From: Pseudomonas sp. MYb60 | GTDB lineage: Bacteria > Pseudomonadota > Gammaproteobacteria > Pseudomonadales > Pseudomonadaceae | Assembly (NCBI RefSeq): GCF_002979555.1 | Contig: NZ_PCOZ01000013.1 | Span: 1 to 64,000 of the forward strand | DNA length: 64,000 bases | Direction of reading: 5' to 3' | Part shown: piece by piece, positions 17,049 through 26,014 of the stretch | Layout of the letters: each line of letters starts with the position of its first letter | Position numbering within the stretch: position 1 is the first letter of the stretch | Notes under the pieces: generated by a model | What the model saw: only the letters and a program-made list of their open reading frames with translations | What the model was told of the DNA's origin: nothing | The model's database searches: none | Position numbers and translations under genes: made by a program

Positions 17049-18104
17049 TCAGCGGTTGATCAGCGCGATGACGGCATCGGTGATCTCGCGGGTGGTCGCG
17101 GTACCGCCCAGGTCGGGCGTGTGCAGGCCGCTTTCGGTGACGGCTTCGATGGCCGACATCAATTGCCGGGCCGCGGCCGGTTCGCCCAGGTGCTCAAGCA
17201 TCATCGCCGCCGTCCAGAAAGTGGCGATGGGGTTGGCGACGCCTTTGCCGGTGATGTCGAACGCCGAACCGTGGATGGGCTCGAACATCGAGGGAAACTG
17301 ACGCGAGGGGTTGAGGTTGGCCGTGGGCGCAATGCCCAGGCTGCCGGACAGCGCGGCGGCCAGATCAGAGAGGATGTCGGCGTGCAGGTTGGTGGCGACA
17401 ATCACATCCAGCGTCGCAGGCTTGAGCACCATGCGCGTGGTCACCGCGTCCACCAGCTCCTTGTCGACTTTCACGTCGGGGAAATCCTTGGCCACTTCAT
17501 AGAAGATTTCGTCCCACAACACCATGCCGTGGCGCTGGGCGTTGGACTTGGTAACCATCGTCAAATGCTTGCGCGGACGGCTGCGCGCCAGCTCGAAAGC
17601 AAAGCGGTGGATGCGCTCCACACCGGCGCGGGTGAACACCGAGACTTCCGTCGCCACCTCTTCCGGCAAGCCGCGATGCACCCGCCCGCCGTTGCCGGAA
17701 TACTCACCTTCGGAGTTCTCGCGCACCACCACCCAGTCAATCTGGTCGCCGTTGTGCAACGGGCTTTTCACCCCTGGCAACACCCGCGCCGGGCGCACGT
17801 TGGCGTATTGATCGAAGCCTTGGCAGATCGGCAGGCGCAAACCCCACAGTGAAATGTGGTCCGGTACATTCAGCGCGCCCACGGCGCCGAAGAAGATCGC
17901 ATCGAAGGTCTTCAGTTCGGCCAGGCCGCCCTCGGGAATGTAGTAGCCATTCTTCAGGTAATTGTCGGAGTTCCAGTCGAAATGCTTGAAGCGCAGGACG
18001 AACCCGGCTTTTTGCGCCAGGCTTTGCAGCACCTCCACACCTGCTGCGATCACTTCCACACCAATGCCATCACCCGGGATTGCTGCAATATTGTATGCGC
18101 TCAT
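17049..18104 (-). CDS. ttuC: Tartrate dehydrogenase/decarboxylase (TtuC, D-malate dehydrogenase family)
   Basis: A 351-residue beta-decarboxylating dehydrogenase of the isopropylmalate/isocitrate dehydrogenase fold. IAAIPGDGIGVEVIAAGVEVL is the family start; WVVVRENSEGEYSGNGGR and NLHADILSDLAAALSGSLGIAPTANLNP carry the substrate and NAD sites, and MFEPIHGSAFDITGKG is present. The spacing and sequence fit tartrate dehydrogenase, which oxidises (+)- and meso-tartrate and D-malate with Mn2+. The start at 18104 has GGAG upstream; a longer frame begins at 18197. It precedes the DctA-like gene and diverges from a LysR gene, so uptake and oxidation are probably co-regulated. Confidence 0.9.
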   Translation of the reverse strand: MSAYNIAAIPGDGIGVEVIAAGVEVLQSLAQKAGFVLRFKHFDWNSDNYLKNGYYIPEGGLAELKTFDAIFFGAVGALNVPDHISLWGLRLPICQGFDQYANVRPARVLPGVKSPLHNGDQIDWVVVRENSEGEYSGNGGRVHRGLPEEVATEVSVFTRAGVERIHRFAFELARSRPRKHLTMVTKSNAQRHGMVLWDEIFYEVAKDFPDVKVDKELVDAVTTRMVLKPATLDVIVATNLHADILSDLAAALSGSLGIAPTANLNPSRQFPSMFEPIHGSAFDITGKGVANPIATFWTAAMMLEHLGEPAAARQLMSAIEAVTESGLHTPDLGGTATTREITDAVIALINR

Positions 18105-18125
18105 CGATAACTCCACTTCGTCACG

Positions 18126-18136
18126 TTGTTGTTTTT
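18126..18136 (-). promoter_or_regulatory. Crc/Hfq CA motif in the ttuC leader
   Basis: Minus-strand AAAAACAACAA about 22 bp upstream of the ttuC ATG, ahead of its GGAG. Confidence 0.55.
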
Positions 18137-18177
18137 GCCGTTGAACCAGGCTGTCCAAACGGGGTGTGATCGGAGTA

Positions 18178-18222
18178 TATGTAGCGATCAAAGCCACATG
18201 ATCGACTCGAAATCACTACATA
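18178..18222. promoter_or_regulatory. Inverted repeat, candidate LysR operator between ttuC and its regulator
   Basis: Arms TATGTAGCGAT (18178-18188) and ATCACTACATA (18212-18222) are complementary at 10 of 11 positions with a 23-bp spacer. The region separates ttuC from the divergent LysR gene, the usual place for a LysR activation and autoregulation site. Confidence 0.6.
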
Positions 18223-18240
18223 ATTAACTTTGAGTTACGA

Positions 18241-19161
18241 ATGAGCCAGACCCTGGATTTGTCGTTTTTCTACCTCCTCGCCAATAAGCGCAGCCTGGTC
18301 GCCACCGCCCGCGAACTGGGCGTGACCCCGCCGGCGGTGAGTAAACGCCTGTCGGCACTGGAAGCGCGCCTGGGTATCCGGTTGGTCAACCGCACCACCC
18401 GCTCCATGAGCCTGACCACCGAAGGCGAACTGTATTTCAGTCAGGCGGCGCGCATCCTCACGCAGATCGACGAACTGGAGCAGCAGCTCAGCAGCAGCCG
18501 CGCCACGCCCAAGGGCCTGATCCGCGTGAATGCGTCCCTGGGCTTTGGTCGCCGGCATATCGGCCCGGCCCTTGCCGCGTTTTTTGCGCAGTACCCAGAG
18601 GTGGAGATCCAGCTCGAAATCAGTGACCACCCGTTGGACCTGACCACCCACGGCTTCGACCTGGGCATTCGCTTCGGCAGCCTGCCGGATGCGACCTTCC
18701 ATGCGCGCAAGATCGCCTCCAACCGCCGCTTGTTGTGTGCATCACCGCTGTACCTGGACAAATACGGCACGCCGCAAAAGCTCGCCGACCTGCACCAGCA
18801 CAACTGCATTTTCATCCGCCAGAACGAGTCGCCCTATGGCGTGTGGTCGTTCACCCACGGCGGTCACACCGAAACCATCAAGGTGCGAGGCGCGCTGGGC
18901 TGCAATGACGGCGAAGTGGCCCTGAACTGGGCGCTGGAGGGCTACGGGATTTTGCTGCGCGCCGAATGGGACATCGCCCGCTACCTGCGCAGCGGGCGCC
19001 TGCGCCTGGTGCTGGAAGACCAGACACCGACCCGCGCCGACGTCTACGCGGTGTACCCGCAGCAACTGCACCTGTCGGCACGGGTGCGCAGCCTGATCGA
19101 CTTTCTGATCGAGCGTTTCAAGCACCTGGACAAGGTGGACGACGCGCTGATGACGGATTGA
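18241..19161 (+). CDS. LysR family transcriptional regulator, divergent from ttuC
   Basis: A 306-residue LysR protein. The N-terminal winged helix spans about residues 5-65 (FYLLANKRSLVATARELGVTP, then AVSKRLSALEARLGIRLVNR), followed by the linker helix and a periplasmic-binding-like effector domain (about 90-295, with RVNASLGFGRRHIGPALAAF). It resembles the CrgA/DsdC-like group often placed beside ttuC or D-malate genes. It should activate the ttuC-transporter operon in response to tartrate or D-malate through the inverted repeat at 18178-18222. A weak terminator follows at 19277-19307. Confidence 0.88.
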   Translation: MSQTLDLSFFYLLANKRSLVATARELGVTPPAVSKRLSALEARLGIRLVNRTTRSMSLTTEGELYFSQAARILTQIDELEQQLSSSRATPKGLIRVNASLGFGRRHIGPALAAFFAQYPEVEIQLEISDHPLDLTTHGFDLGIRFGSLPDATFHARKIASNRRLLCASPLYLDKYGTPQKLADLHQHNCIFIRQNESPYGVWSFTHGGHTETIKVRGALGCNDGEVALNWALEGYGILLRAEWDIARYLRSGRLRLVLEDQTPTRADVYAVYPQQLHLSARVRSLIDFLIERFKHLDKVDDALMTD

Positions 19162-19561
19162 GGCAGTACCAACTTACCAATTGATAAATCCCCAGCAAAC
19201 CGCCCGCCGCCAATAGGCCAGCGGGTAATATGCCGATGACGCAGCCCCGCAAAAAACGCCTCGCGGCAAAAAACCCGTCTAAAGTCACTGACAGACGCGC
19301 TTTTTTTCGTAGGCACTGGCAGTCCAGCGAAGCACGGCAAGACGCCGCGTTGAACCCGACTCAACGCGTCATCGTTGGCGATTTTCGCTGGTAAGCCAGC
19401 GCCTGCAGCAGTAAGGACGTCATTAGAGCCCGGGCGACATTTAGCCACACCGCATCATCGCAGCACCTGTAATAGTCTATTGCAGGACTCTAATGTACTA
19501 ACCAGTTACTTATCTTGCTAAAATCGCGTCTTTGCCCTCTCACCTTCGAGCATTTATCGAT
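19162..19561. other. Intergenic region between the LysR gene and gcd
   Basis: About 400 bp without a credible gene. It holds a terminator-like hairpin near its middle and, from about 19470, AT-richer sequence with TTGCAG and TACTTATCTT stretches that may contain the gcd promoter. No palindrome stands out as an operator. Confidence 0.5.
19277..19307 (+). terminator. Possible rho-independent terminator after the LysR gene
   Basis: GTCT...AGAC outer pairing encloses GTC-ACT-GAC, then GCGC and seven T residues (19301-19307). The stem is short and interrupted, so the call is tentative. Confidence 0.4.
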
Positions 19562-21970
19562 ATGAAACGAGCATCGCGCGCCACTGGCGTCCCTAGATTC
19601 ATCCTGCTGGGCCTGGGCATCATCATTGCCCTGCTCGGCGTGGCGCTGGCCGTTGGCGGCGTCAAACTGGTCACCCTGGGCGGTTCTGCCTACTTTCTGA
19701 TCGGCGGCCTGGCGATGGCCATTTCCGGCCTGTTGATCGCCCGCCACAAGCCGGCCGGCGCCTGGTTGTACGCGGCCTTCCTGATCGGCACGGCCCTCTG
19801 GGCGGTGGCTGACGTGAGCCTGGTGTTCTGGCCCATGTTCTCGCGCCTGTTCATGTTCGCGGCCATCGGCATGGTGGTAGCGCTGGTCTACCCGCTGCTC
19901 ACCGGCAAGCCTGCCCGCGCGGCCTATGGCGTGGCGGCAGTCCTGGCGGTCGGCGTGGCCGTGGCGGCCGGCAACATGTTTGTCGCCCACCCAAGCGTGG
20001 CACCGACCGGCACCGGCCCAGGCATCACGCCCGTGGCGGCCGCCGATGCACAGAAAGACTGGGCCCACTACGGCAACACCGAAGGTGGCAGCCGTTTCGC
20101 GGCGCTGGACCAGATCAACCGCGACACCGTCAACAAGCTCAAGGTGGCCTGGACCTACCACACCGGTGACGTCGCCATCAGCGACGGCAATGGCGCCGAA
20201 GACCAGCTGACGCCCCTGCAGATCGGCAACAAAGTCTTCATCTGCACCCCGCACAACAACCTGATCGCCCTCGACGCCGACACCGGCAAAGAGCTGTGGA
20301 AGAACGAGGTCAACGCCAAGTCGGCGGTATGGCAGCGTTGCCGTGGCATGGCCTACTTCGACGCCACCGCGCCGATCGCCCAGCCAACACAGCCCAACAG
20401 CTCGCCGATCATTGCGGCCAGCGTGCCTGCCGGCGCGCAGTGCCAGCGTCGCCTGCTGACCAATACGATTGATGCGCGCCTGATCGCCGTGGACGCCGAC
20501 ACCGGCAAGTTCTGCGAAGACTTCGGCACCCATGGCCAGGTGGATTTGAAAGCCGGCCTGGGTAACGTTCCGGACAGCTACTACCAACTGTCCTCCGCCC
20601 CGCTGATCGCCGGTACCACCGTCGTAGTAGGCGGTCGTGTGGCTGACAACGTCCAGACCGACATGCCAGGCGGCGTGATCCGTGGCTTCGACGTGATCAC
20701 CGGCCAGATGCGCTGGGCCTTCGACCCGGGCAACCCCGAGGACAAACAAGCCCCTACCGGCGACAACACCTACGTGCGCAGCACCCCGAACAGCTGGGCG
20801 CCGATGTCCTACGACCCGCTGATGAACACCCTGTTCCTGCCGATGGGCAGCTCGTCCACTGACATCTACGGCGTGGAACGTACTGACCTCAACCACAAAT
20901 ATGGCGCTTCCGTGCTGGCGCTGGACGCCTCCACCGGTGCTGAAAAGTGGGTGTACCAGACCGTCCACAACGACCTGTGGGACTTCGACCTGCCGATGCA
21001 GCCGAGCCTCATCGACTTCACCGCGCCAGGCACCGACACAGCGGTACCTGCCGTGGTGATCGGTACCAAGGCCGGGCAGATCTACGTGCTGGACCGCGCC
21101 ACCGGCAAGCCGCTGACCGAGGTCAAGGAAGTGCCGGTCAAGGCCGCCAACATCCCCAACGAGCCGTACTCGCCCACCCAGCCGAAATCCGTGGGCATGC
21201 CGCAGATCGGTGCGCAAACCCTGACCGAGTCGGACATGTGGGGCGCCACCCCTTACGACCAACTGCTGTGCCGCATCGACTTCAAGGGCATGCGCTACGA
21301 CGGCCTGTACACCGCGCCGGGGACCGATAAATCCCTGAGCTTCCCGGGCTCCCTGGGCGGCATGAACTGGGGCAGCATTTCCACCGACCCGGTGCACGGT
21401 TTCATCTTCGTCAACGACATGCGCCTGGGCCTGTGGATCCAGATGGTGCCGTCGCAGAACAAGGCCCAGGCCTCGTCCGGTGGCGAAGCGCTGAACACCG
21501 GCATGGGCGCCGTACCGCTCAAGGGCACGCCGTATGCGGTAAACAAAAACCGCTTCCTGTCGGTGGCCGGCATTCCATGCCAGGCACCGCCATTCGGCAC
21601 CCTCACCGCTATCGACATGAAAACCCAGAAAGTCGCGTGGCAGGTACCGGTGGGCACCGTTGAAGACACCGGCCCGCTGGGTATCCGCATGCACCTGCCG
21701 ATCAAGATCGGCCTGCCGACCCTCGGCGGCACCCTGTCGACCCAGGGCGGCCTGATCTTCATCGCCGGCACCCAGGACTTCTACCTGCGCGCCTTCAACA
21801 GCGCCAACGGTGATGAAATCTGGAAAGCCCGCCTGCCCGTCGGCAGCCAGGGTGGCCCGATGACCTACGTGTCGCCGAAGACCGGCAAGCAGTACGTGGT
21901 CATCACCGCCGGCGGCGCGCGTCAGTCCACTGACCGTGGCGACTACGTGATCGCCTACGCCCTGCCATAA
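19562..21970 (+). CDS. gcd: Membrane-bound PQQ-dependent glucose dehydrogenase
   Basis: An 802-residue quinoprotein. The first 150 residues hold five membrane helices (for example FILLGLGIIIALLGVALAVG and AAYGVAAVLAVGVAVAAGNM). The rest is the periplasmic eight-bladed PQQ propeller starting at DWAHYGNTEGGSRFAALDQI, with repeated tryptophan-docking motifs such as GAEKWVYQTVHNDLWDFD. It oxidises D-glucose and other aldoses, including xylose and arabinose, to lactones in the periplasm and feeds ubiquinone. Length matches E. coli Gcd (796). The ATG at 19562 is taken because it starts the first helix region; oprB follows 54 bp later. Confidence 0.95.
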   Translation: MKRASRATGVPRFILLGLGIIIALLGVALAVGGVKLVTLGGSAYFLIGGLAMAISGLLIARHKPAGAWLYAAFLIGTALWAVADVSLVFWPMFSRLFMFAAIGMVVALVYPLLTGKPARAAYGVAAVLAVGVAVAAGNMFVAHPSVAPTGTGPGITPVAAADAQKDWAHYGNTEGGSRFAALDQINRDTVNKLKVAWTYHTGDVAISDGNGAEDQLTPLQIGNKVFICTPHNNLIALDADTGKELWKNEVNAKSAVWQRCRGMAYFDATAPIAQPTQPNSSPIIAASVPAGAQCQRRLLTNTIDARLIAVDADTGKFCEDFGTHGQVDLKAGLGNVPDSYYQLSSAPLIAGTTVVVGGRVADNVQTDMPGGVIRGFDVITGQMRWAFDPGNPEDKQAPTGDNTYVRSTPNSWAPMSYDPLMNTLFLPMGSSSTDIYGVERTDLNHKYGASVLALDASTGAEKWVYQTVHNDLWDFDLPMQPSLIDFTAPGTDTAVPAVVIGTKAGQIYVLDRATGKPLTEVKEVPVKAANIPNEPYSPTQPKSVGMPQIGAQTLTESDMWGATPYDQLLCRIDFKGMRYDGLYTAPGTDKSLSFPGSLGGMNWGSISTDPVHGFIFVNDMRLGLWIQMVPSQNKAQASSGGEALNTGMGAVPLKGTPYAVNKNRFLSVAGIPCQAPPFGTLTAIDMKTQKVAWQVPVGTVEDTGPLGIRMHLPIKIGLPTLGGTLSTQGGLIFIAGTQDFYLRAFNSANGDEIWKARLPVGSQGGPMTYVSPKTGKQYVVITAGGARQSTDRGDYVIAYALP

Positions 21971-22024
21971 CCCCTGTGTTCGCGCGGTGCCCCCGCACCG
22001 CGCTTTCTGTCTGGAAGAACCCGC

Positions 22025-23290
22025 ATGACCCCCACTTCTCATCTCCCCCTTGGGCGCCTGCTACTGGGCCTGGCCCTTGGGGCCGCCCTGCCCGTACAGG
22101 CCGACGACACCACGCTGACCGGCGACTGGGGCGGCCTGCGCCGCGAACTCGAAGACACCGGTATCCGCTTTACCGGCGACTACAGTGGTGAAACTGCCTA
22201 CAACGCCGACGGCGGCCTGCATCGCTCGGCGCGCTACTCGCAGAACCTCAAGCTCGGCGTGCAGTTCGACCTGGGCAAGCTCTACGGTTTCAACAATGGC
22301 GACCGCATCCAGGTCACCATCAATGACCGTCGCGGCAACAGTGCCTCGGAACAACTGGTGGGCAACCGCCTGCCGATCCAGGAAAACTACGGCGGCCTGT
22401 ACACGCGGCTCACCGAGTTGAGTTACGAACGCACCCTGTTCACCCCCGCGCTGAACCTCAAGCTCGGCTACATGGCCATGGGCAACGACCTCGGCGGCCT
22501 GGACAGCGGCATTCTGTGCAACTTCATGAACGCCGGTTTCTGCGGGCACCCGCTGAACATGTCCGGCGGCAGCGGCTGGACCAACTACCCGAATGCCCGT
22601 TTGGGTGCGCGGGTCAAATATGACTTCAACCCCAACTGGCAACTGCGCGTGGCCGCGTTCAACGTCGACCCGGACAGCAATGGCAACTCCAGCCGCGCCT
22701 GGAAGCTCAGCCCCAAGCGCACCACCGGCACCGTGGTGCCGATCGAGTTGGTGTACAAGCACGCGGGCACCCTGCCGGGCGAGTACAAGCTGGGTTACTA
22801 TTACGACAGTTCGGATGTGAAGCGCATCGGCAGCACCAAGGACGTCAGCGGCCGCAGTGGGCACTACCTGCTGATCGACCAGGCCGTGTGGGCCTCCGAC
22901 ACCTCCGCCGGTCGCGTGCTGCACGCCTTCGGCCAGTACTCCGCCGCGAGCGAAGCGGCCTCGCCGTTCAGCAAGTGGTATGGCGCAGGCGTGGTGCTGT
23001 ACAAACCGTTCGAAGGCCGCCCGCGTGACACCGTCGCCCTGGGCTACGGTCGCGCCGTGCCAAACCCACGCAGCCGTGAGGTACAGGAACTGGCGGCGTT
23101 CAAGGCCGGCGACGACTACCCCAACCTGAGCAATGCCGAGCAGTTGATCGAACTCAGCTACGGCTACCAGGCCACCCCTTGGCTGACCCTGCGCCCGGAT
23201 GTGCAATACATCATCGAGCCAGGGGCGTTCTCCGGTGAAAGCATCGATAACGCGCTGGTGCTGGGCCTGCAGGTCAAGGCCGTGTTCTAG
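22025..23290 (+). CDS. oprB: OprB family carbohydrate-selective porin
   Basis: A 421-residue outer membrane porin. The signal peptide ends at LPVQA before DDTTLTGDWGGLRRELEDTG, the family's characteristic opening; the 16-stranded barrel follows and ends LQVKAVF with a C-terminal Phe. It lets glucose and related sugars into the periplasm, where the neighbouring Gcd oxidises them, so the gcd-oprB pairing is functional. GGAAG precedes the ATG. Its TAG stop sits in a CTAG shared with the opposing xylR stop. Confidence 0.92.
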   Translation: MTPTSHLPLGRLLLGLALGAALPVQADDTTLTGDWGGLRRELEDTGIRFTGDYSGETAYNADGGLHRSARYSQNLKLGVQFDLGKLYGFNNGDRIQVTINDRRGNSASEQLVGNRLPIQENYGGLYTRLTELSYERTLFTPALNLKLGYMAMGNDLGGLDSGILCNFMNAGFCGHPLNMSGGSGWTNYPNARLGARVKYDFNPNWQLRVAAFNVDPDSNGNSSRAWKLSPKRTTGTVVPIELVYKHAGTLPGEYKLGYYYDSSDVKRIGSTKDVSGRSGHYLLIDQAVWASDTSAGRVLHAFGQYSAASEAASPFSKWYGAGVVLYKPFEGRPRDTVALGYGRAVPNPRSREVQELAAFKAGDDYPNLSNAEQLIELSYGYQATPWLTLRPDVQYIIEPGAFSGESIDNALVLGLQVKAVF

Positions 23291-24462
23291 GCACCGCCCT
23301 GCTGATATTCACGCGGTGTGCAGCCGAACTCGCGGCGAAACACCGTGTGCAGGTATTGCGCGGATTTGAAACCACAACTCAGCGCAATGTCGGCAATCGC
23401 CAGGGCCTGGTTCTCCAGGCCCTTGGCGGCAGCGGCAAGTTTGAAGCGCAGAATCTCGTCATGCACGCTGCACCCCCTCTCCTTGCGAAAATGCGCTTCC
23501 AGCGATGAGCGCGACACCCCCACATACCCCGCCACCTGAGCCGTCTTGATGCCCTGGCAGGCGTACTGCCGGATGAACAGCAGCGCCTGCATCACATAAG
23601 GGTTGCCCAACGGTTGATGCAAACTCGAGGCCTGCACATTGATCGCCTCTGGCGGCACCAGGATGTGCTCCCCCGCACATGGCTTGCCGTGCAGCATCTG
23701 ATGCAACAACGCGGCAGCGGTGCGGCCCATGGTTTCGGTGCCCTGGATCACCGAACTCAGCGGCACCCGTGTGAGGGTGCGGGTCAGCGGGTCGTTGTCG
23801 ATGCCGATCAACGCCACCTCTTCGGGCACTGCGATCCCGGCGGTCAGGCAGGCTTGCAGCAGTTGTCGGGCGCGGGCGTCGGTAACGGCGATGATGCCGA
23901 TGGGCTTGGGCAGGCTCTGCAGCCAGGCAATCTGCTGCTCCACCGCGCTGTCCCACAACGGCGCGCTGGTGCCCAGGCCGCGGTAGACCTCGACGTGCAG
24001 ACCATCCCGTTGCAGCAGGCTGCGAAAGGCTTTTTCCCGTTCCTGTGCCCAGCGATTGGCCTGGGCCTCGGGCAGGCTGAAACAGGCGAAGCGCGTCAGG
24101 CCGGCTTCGATCAGGTGCGCGTATGCCAGTTGCATCAGCGCATGGTTGTCGGTGGCCACGTAGGGGATGTTCTTCGGGTAGGCCCGCACATCTTCATAGG
24201 AACCGCCCACCGCCACCACCGGCAAGGTACTGCCGGCCAACGCCTCGCCGATCAGCGGGTCATCGAAGTCGGCAATGATCCCGTCGCCCTGCCAGCGCTC
24301 GATGCCTTTGAGGCGGCACAAGAAGTCCTCTTCCAGGAACAAGTCCCAGGACGCGCGGGTACTGCTCAGGTAATTGCCGATGCCGGCAATGATGCCACGG
24401 TCGTAGATTTTGCTGCCGTTGAAGAGCAAGGCGATACGGTGCACGGGCGGTAGGGTTTTCAT
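23287..24462 (-). CDS. xylR: XylR, xylose operon regulator of the AraC family
   Basis: A 391-residue activator. Residues about 8-275 are a periplasmic-binding-like sugar domain (RIALLFNGSKIYDRGIIAGIGNYL, with GIIADFDDPL and IGIIAVTDARARQLLQAC). The last 100 are a double helix-turn-helix of the AraC type (VGVSRSSLEAHFRKERG and ADIALSCGFKSAQYLHTVFR). This architecture and length match E. coli XylR (392), which binds D-xylose and activates xylA and xylFGH. The ATG at 24462 is used; an upstream in-frame start lacks support. It diverges from xylA across 139 bp containing an inverted repeat. Confidence 0.92.
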   Translation of the reverse strand: MKTLPPVHRIALLFNGSKIYDRGIIAGIGNYLSSTRASWDLFLEEDFLCRLKGIERWQGDGIIADFDDPLIGEALAGSTLPVVAVGGSYEDVRAYPKNIPYVATDNHALMQLAYAHLIEAGLTRFACFSLPEAQANRWAQEREKAFRSLLQRDGLHVEVYRGLGTSAPLWDSAVEQQIAWLQSLPKPIGIIAVTDARARQLLQACLTAGIAVPEEVALIGIDNDPLTRTLTRVPLSSVIQGTETMGRTAAALLHQMLHGKPCAGEHILVPPEAINVQASSLHQPLGNPYVMQALLFIRQYACQGIKTAQVAGYVGVSRSSLEAHFRKERGCSVHDEILRFKLAAAAKGLENQALAIADIALSCGFKSAQYLHTVFRREFGCTPREYQQGGA

Positions 24463-24506
24463 TGTTTTTATCCTGGGGCCGGTCGCCACAGCCTAGACCT
24501 CGCTGG

Positions 24507-24537
24507 TCAAAATCGCACTACTGCTTGACGATTTTCA
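24507..24537. promoter_or_regulatory. Inverted repeat in the xylR-xylA divergent region, candidate XylR site
   Basis: TCAAAATCG (24507-24515) and CGATTTTCA (24529-24537) pair at 8 of 9 positions around a 13-bp spacer, 65 bp before the xylA start. Confidence 0.5.
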
Positions 24538-24580
24538 TAATCGGCAGGCCCGGCGCCGTTGCTAGTATCCAGGCACCGCC

Positions 24581-24591
24581 AAGAACAATAA
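24581..24591 (+). promoter_or_regulatory. Crc/Hfq CA motif overlapping the xylA leader
   Basis: AAGAACAATAA directly before the AAGGAAA ribosome binding site of xylA; two registers fit AAnAAnAA. Confidence 0.55.
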
Positions 24592-24601
24592 GGAAAACGC
24601 C

Positions 24602-25918
24602 ATGCCGTACTTCCCCGGTGTCGAGAAGGTTCGCTTCGAAGGCCCCAATAGCGACTCCCCCCTCGCCTTTCGCCACTACGACGCCAACAAGCTCATCCTC
24701 GGCAAGCCCATGCGCGAACACCTGCGCATGGCGGCCTGCTATTGGCACACCTTTGTGTGGCCGGGGGCGGACATGTTCGGTGTCGGCACGTTCAAGCGCC
24801 CATGGCAGCGCAATGGCGACCCCATGGAACTGGCGATTGGCAAGGCCGAGGCCGCCTTCGAATTCTTCTCCAAGCTGGGCATCGATTACTACAGCTTTCA
24901 CGACACGGACGTCGCCCCCGAAGGCAGCTCGCTGAAGGAGTACCGCAACCACTTTGCGCAGATGGTCGATCACCTGGAGCGCCACCAGGAACAGACCGGC
25001 ATCCAACTGCTGTGGGGCACTGCCAACTGCTTCAGCAACCCGCGTTTTGCCGCGGGCGCCGCCAGCAACCCGGACCCGGAAGTATTCGCCGTGGCCGCCG
25101 CCCAGGTGTTCAGCGCGATGAACGCGACGCTGCGGCTCAAGGGCGCCAACTATGTGCTGTGGGGCGGCCGCGAGGGTTATGAAACCCTGCTCAACACCGA
25201 CCTCAAGCGCGAGCGCGAACAGCTCGGGCGCTTTATGCGCATGGTGGTGGAGCACAAGCACAAGATCGGCTTCAAGGGCGACCTGCTGATAGAGCCCAAG
25301 CCCCAGGAACCCACCAAGCACCAGTACGATTACGACAGCGCCACGGTGTTCGGCTTCCTGCACGAGTACGGGCTGGAGCAGGAGATCAAGGTCAACATCG
25401 AGGCCAACCACGCGACCCTGGCCGGGCACAGTTTTCATCACGAAATTGCCACCGCCGTGTCCCTGGGAATCTTCGGCAGCATCGACGCCAACCGGGGCGA
25501 CCCGCAGAACGGCTGGGACACCGACCAGTTCCCCAACAGCGTCGAAGAGATGACCCTCGCCACCTATGAAATCCTCAAGGCTGGCGGTTTCAGGAATGGC
25601 GGCTATAACTTCGACTCCAAGGTGCGTCGCCAGAGCCTGGACGAGGTCGACCTGTTCCACGGGCATGTAGAAGCCATGGACGTGCTGGCCCTGGCCCTGG
25701 AGCGTGCAGCGGCGATGGTGCAAAACGATCGCTTGCAGCAGTTCAAGGACCAGCGTTACGCCGGTTGGCAGCAGCCACTGGGCCAGGCGGTGCTGGCGGG
25801 TGAATTCAGCCTGGAGTCGCTGGCCGAGCATGCATTTGCCAATGAACTCAACCCGCAGGCCGTGAGTGGCCGGCAGGAGATGCTTGAAGGCATCGTGAAT
25901 CGGTTTATCTACCGGTAA
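24602..25918 (+). CDS. xylA: Xylose isomerase
   Basis: A 438-residue class II xylose isomerase. It starts MPYFPGVEKVRFEGPNSD, has FHDTDVAPEG with the active-site His and Asp, VLWGGREGYETL, LLIEPKPQEPTKHQYDYD with metal-binding Glu and Lys, and IEANHATLAGHSFHHE. It converts D-xylose to D-xylulose with Mg2+ or Mn2+. It leads the xylAFGH cluster, with 96 bp to xylF. No xylulokinase gene is seen in the window, so that step must be encoded elsewhere. Confidence 0.95.
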   Translation: MPYFPGVEKVRFEGPNSDSPLAFRHYDANKLILGKPMREHLRMAACYWHTFVWPGADMFGVGTFKRPWQRNGDPMELAIGKAEAAFEFFSKLGIDYYSFHDTDVAPEGSSLKEYRNHFAQMVDHLERHQEQTGIQLLWGTANCFSNPRFAAGAASNPDPEVFAVAAAQVFSAMNATLRLKGANYVLWGGREGYETLLNTDLKREREQLGRFMRMVVEHKHKIGFKGDLLIEPKPQEPTKHQYDYDSATVFGFLHEYGLEQEIKVNIEANHATLAGHSFHHEIATAVSLGIFGSIDANRGDPQNGWDTDQFPNSVEEMTLATYEILKAGGFRNGGYNFDSKVRRQSLDEVDLFHGHVEAMDVLALALERAAAMVQNDRLQQFKDQRYAGWQQPLGQAVLAGEFSLESLAEHAFANELNPQAVSGRQEMLEGIVNRFIYR

Positions 25919-25989
25919 TTGTGGGGTGAACACCCTGCACGTGTGGTGAGCGCTCTCTGCACCGTGACAGTGTTTGTTTTGAGTCTTCC

Positions 25990-26003
25990 AACAACAATAA
26001 AAG
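25990..26003 (+). promoter_or_regulatory. Crc/Hfq CA motif in front of xylF
   Basis: AACAACAATAAAAG, leading straight into the AAGGA of xylF; strong AAnAAnAA match. Confidence 0.6.
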
Positions 26004-26014
26004 GACGCACAACC

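Noticed and set aside
19490..22042. An 850-residue open frame antisense to gcd, and similar long antisense frames elsewhere (for example opposite the chemoreceptor and the dehydratase)
   Set aside because: Such frames are common opposite high-GC genes with biased third positions. Their translations are rich in Arg, Gly and His with no recognisable domain, and they lack ribosome binding sites, while the sense strand encodes a clear family protein.
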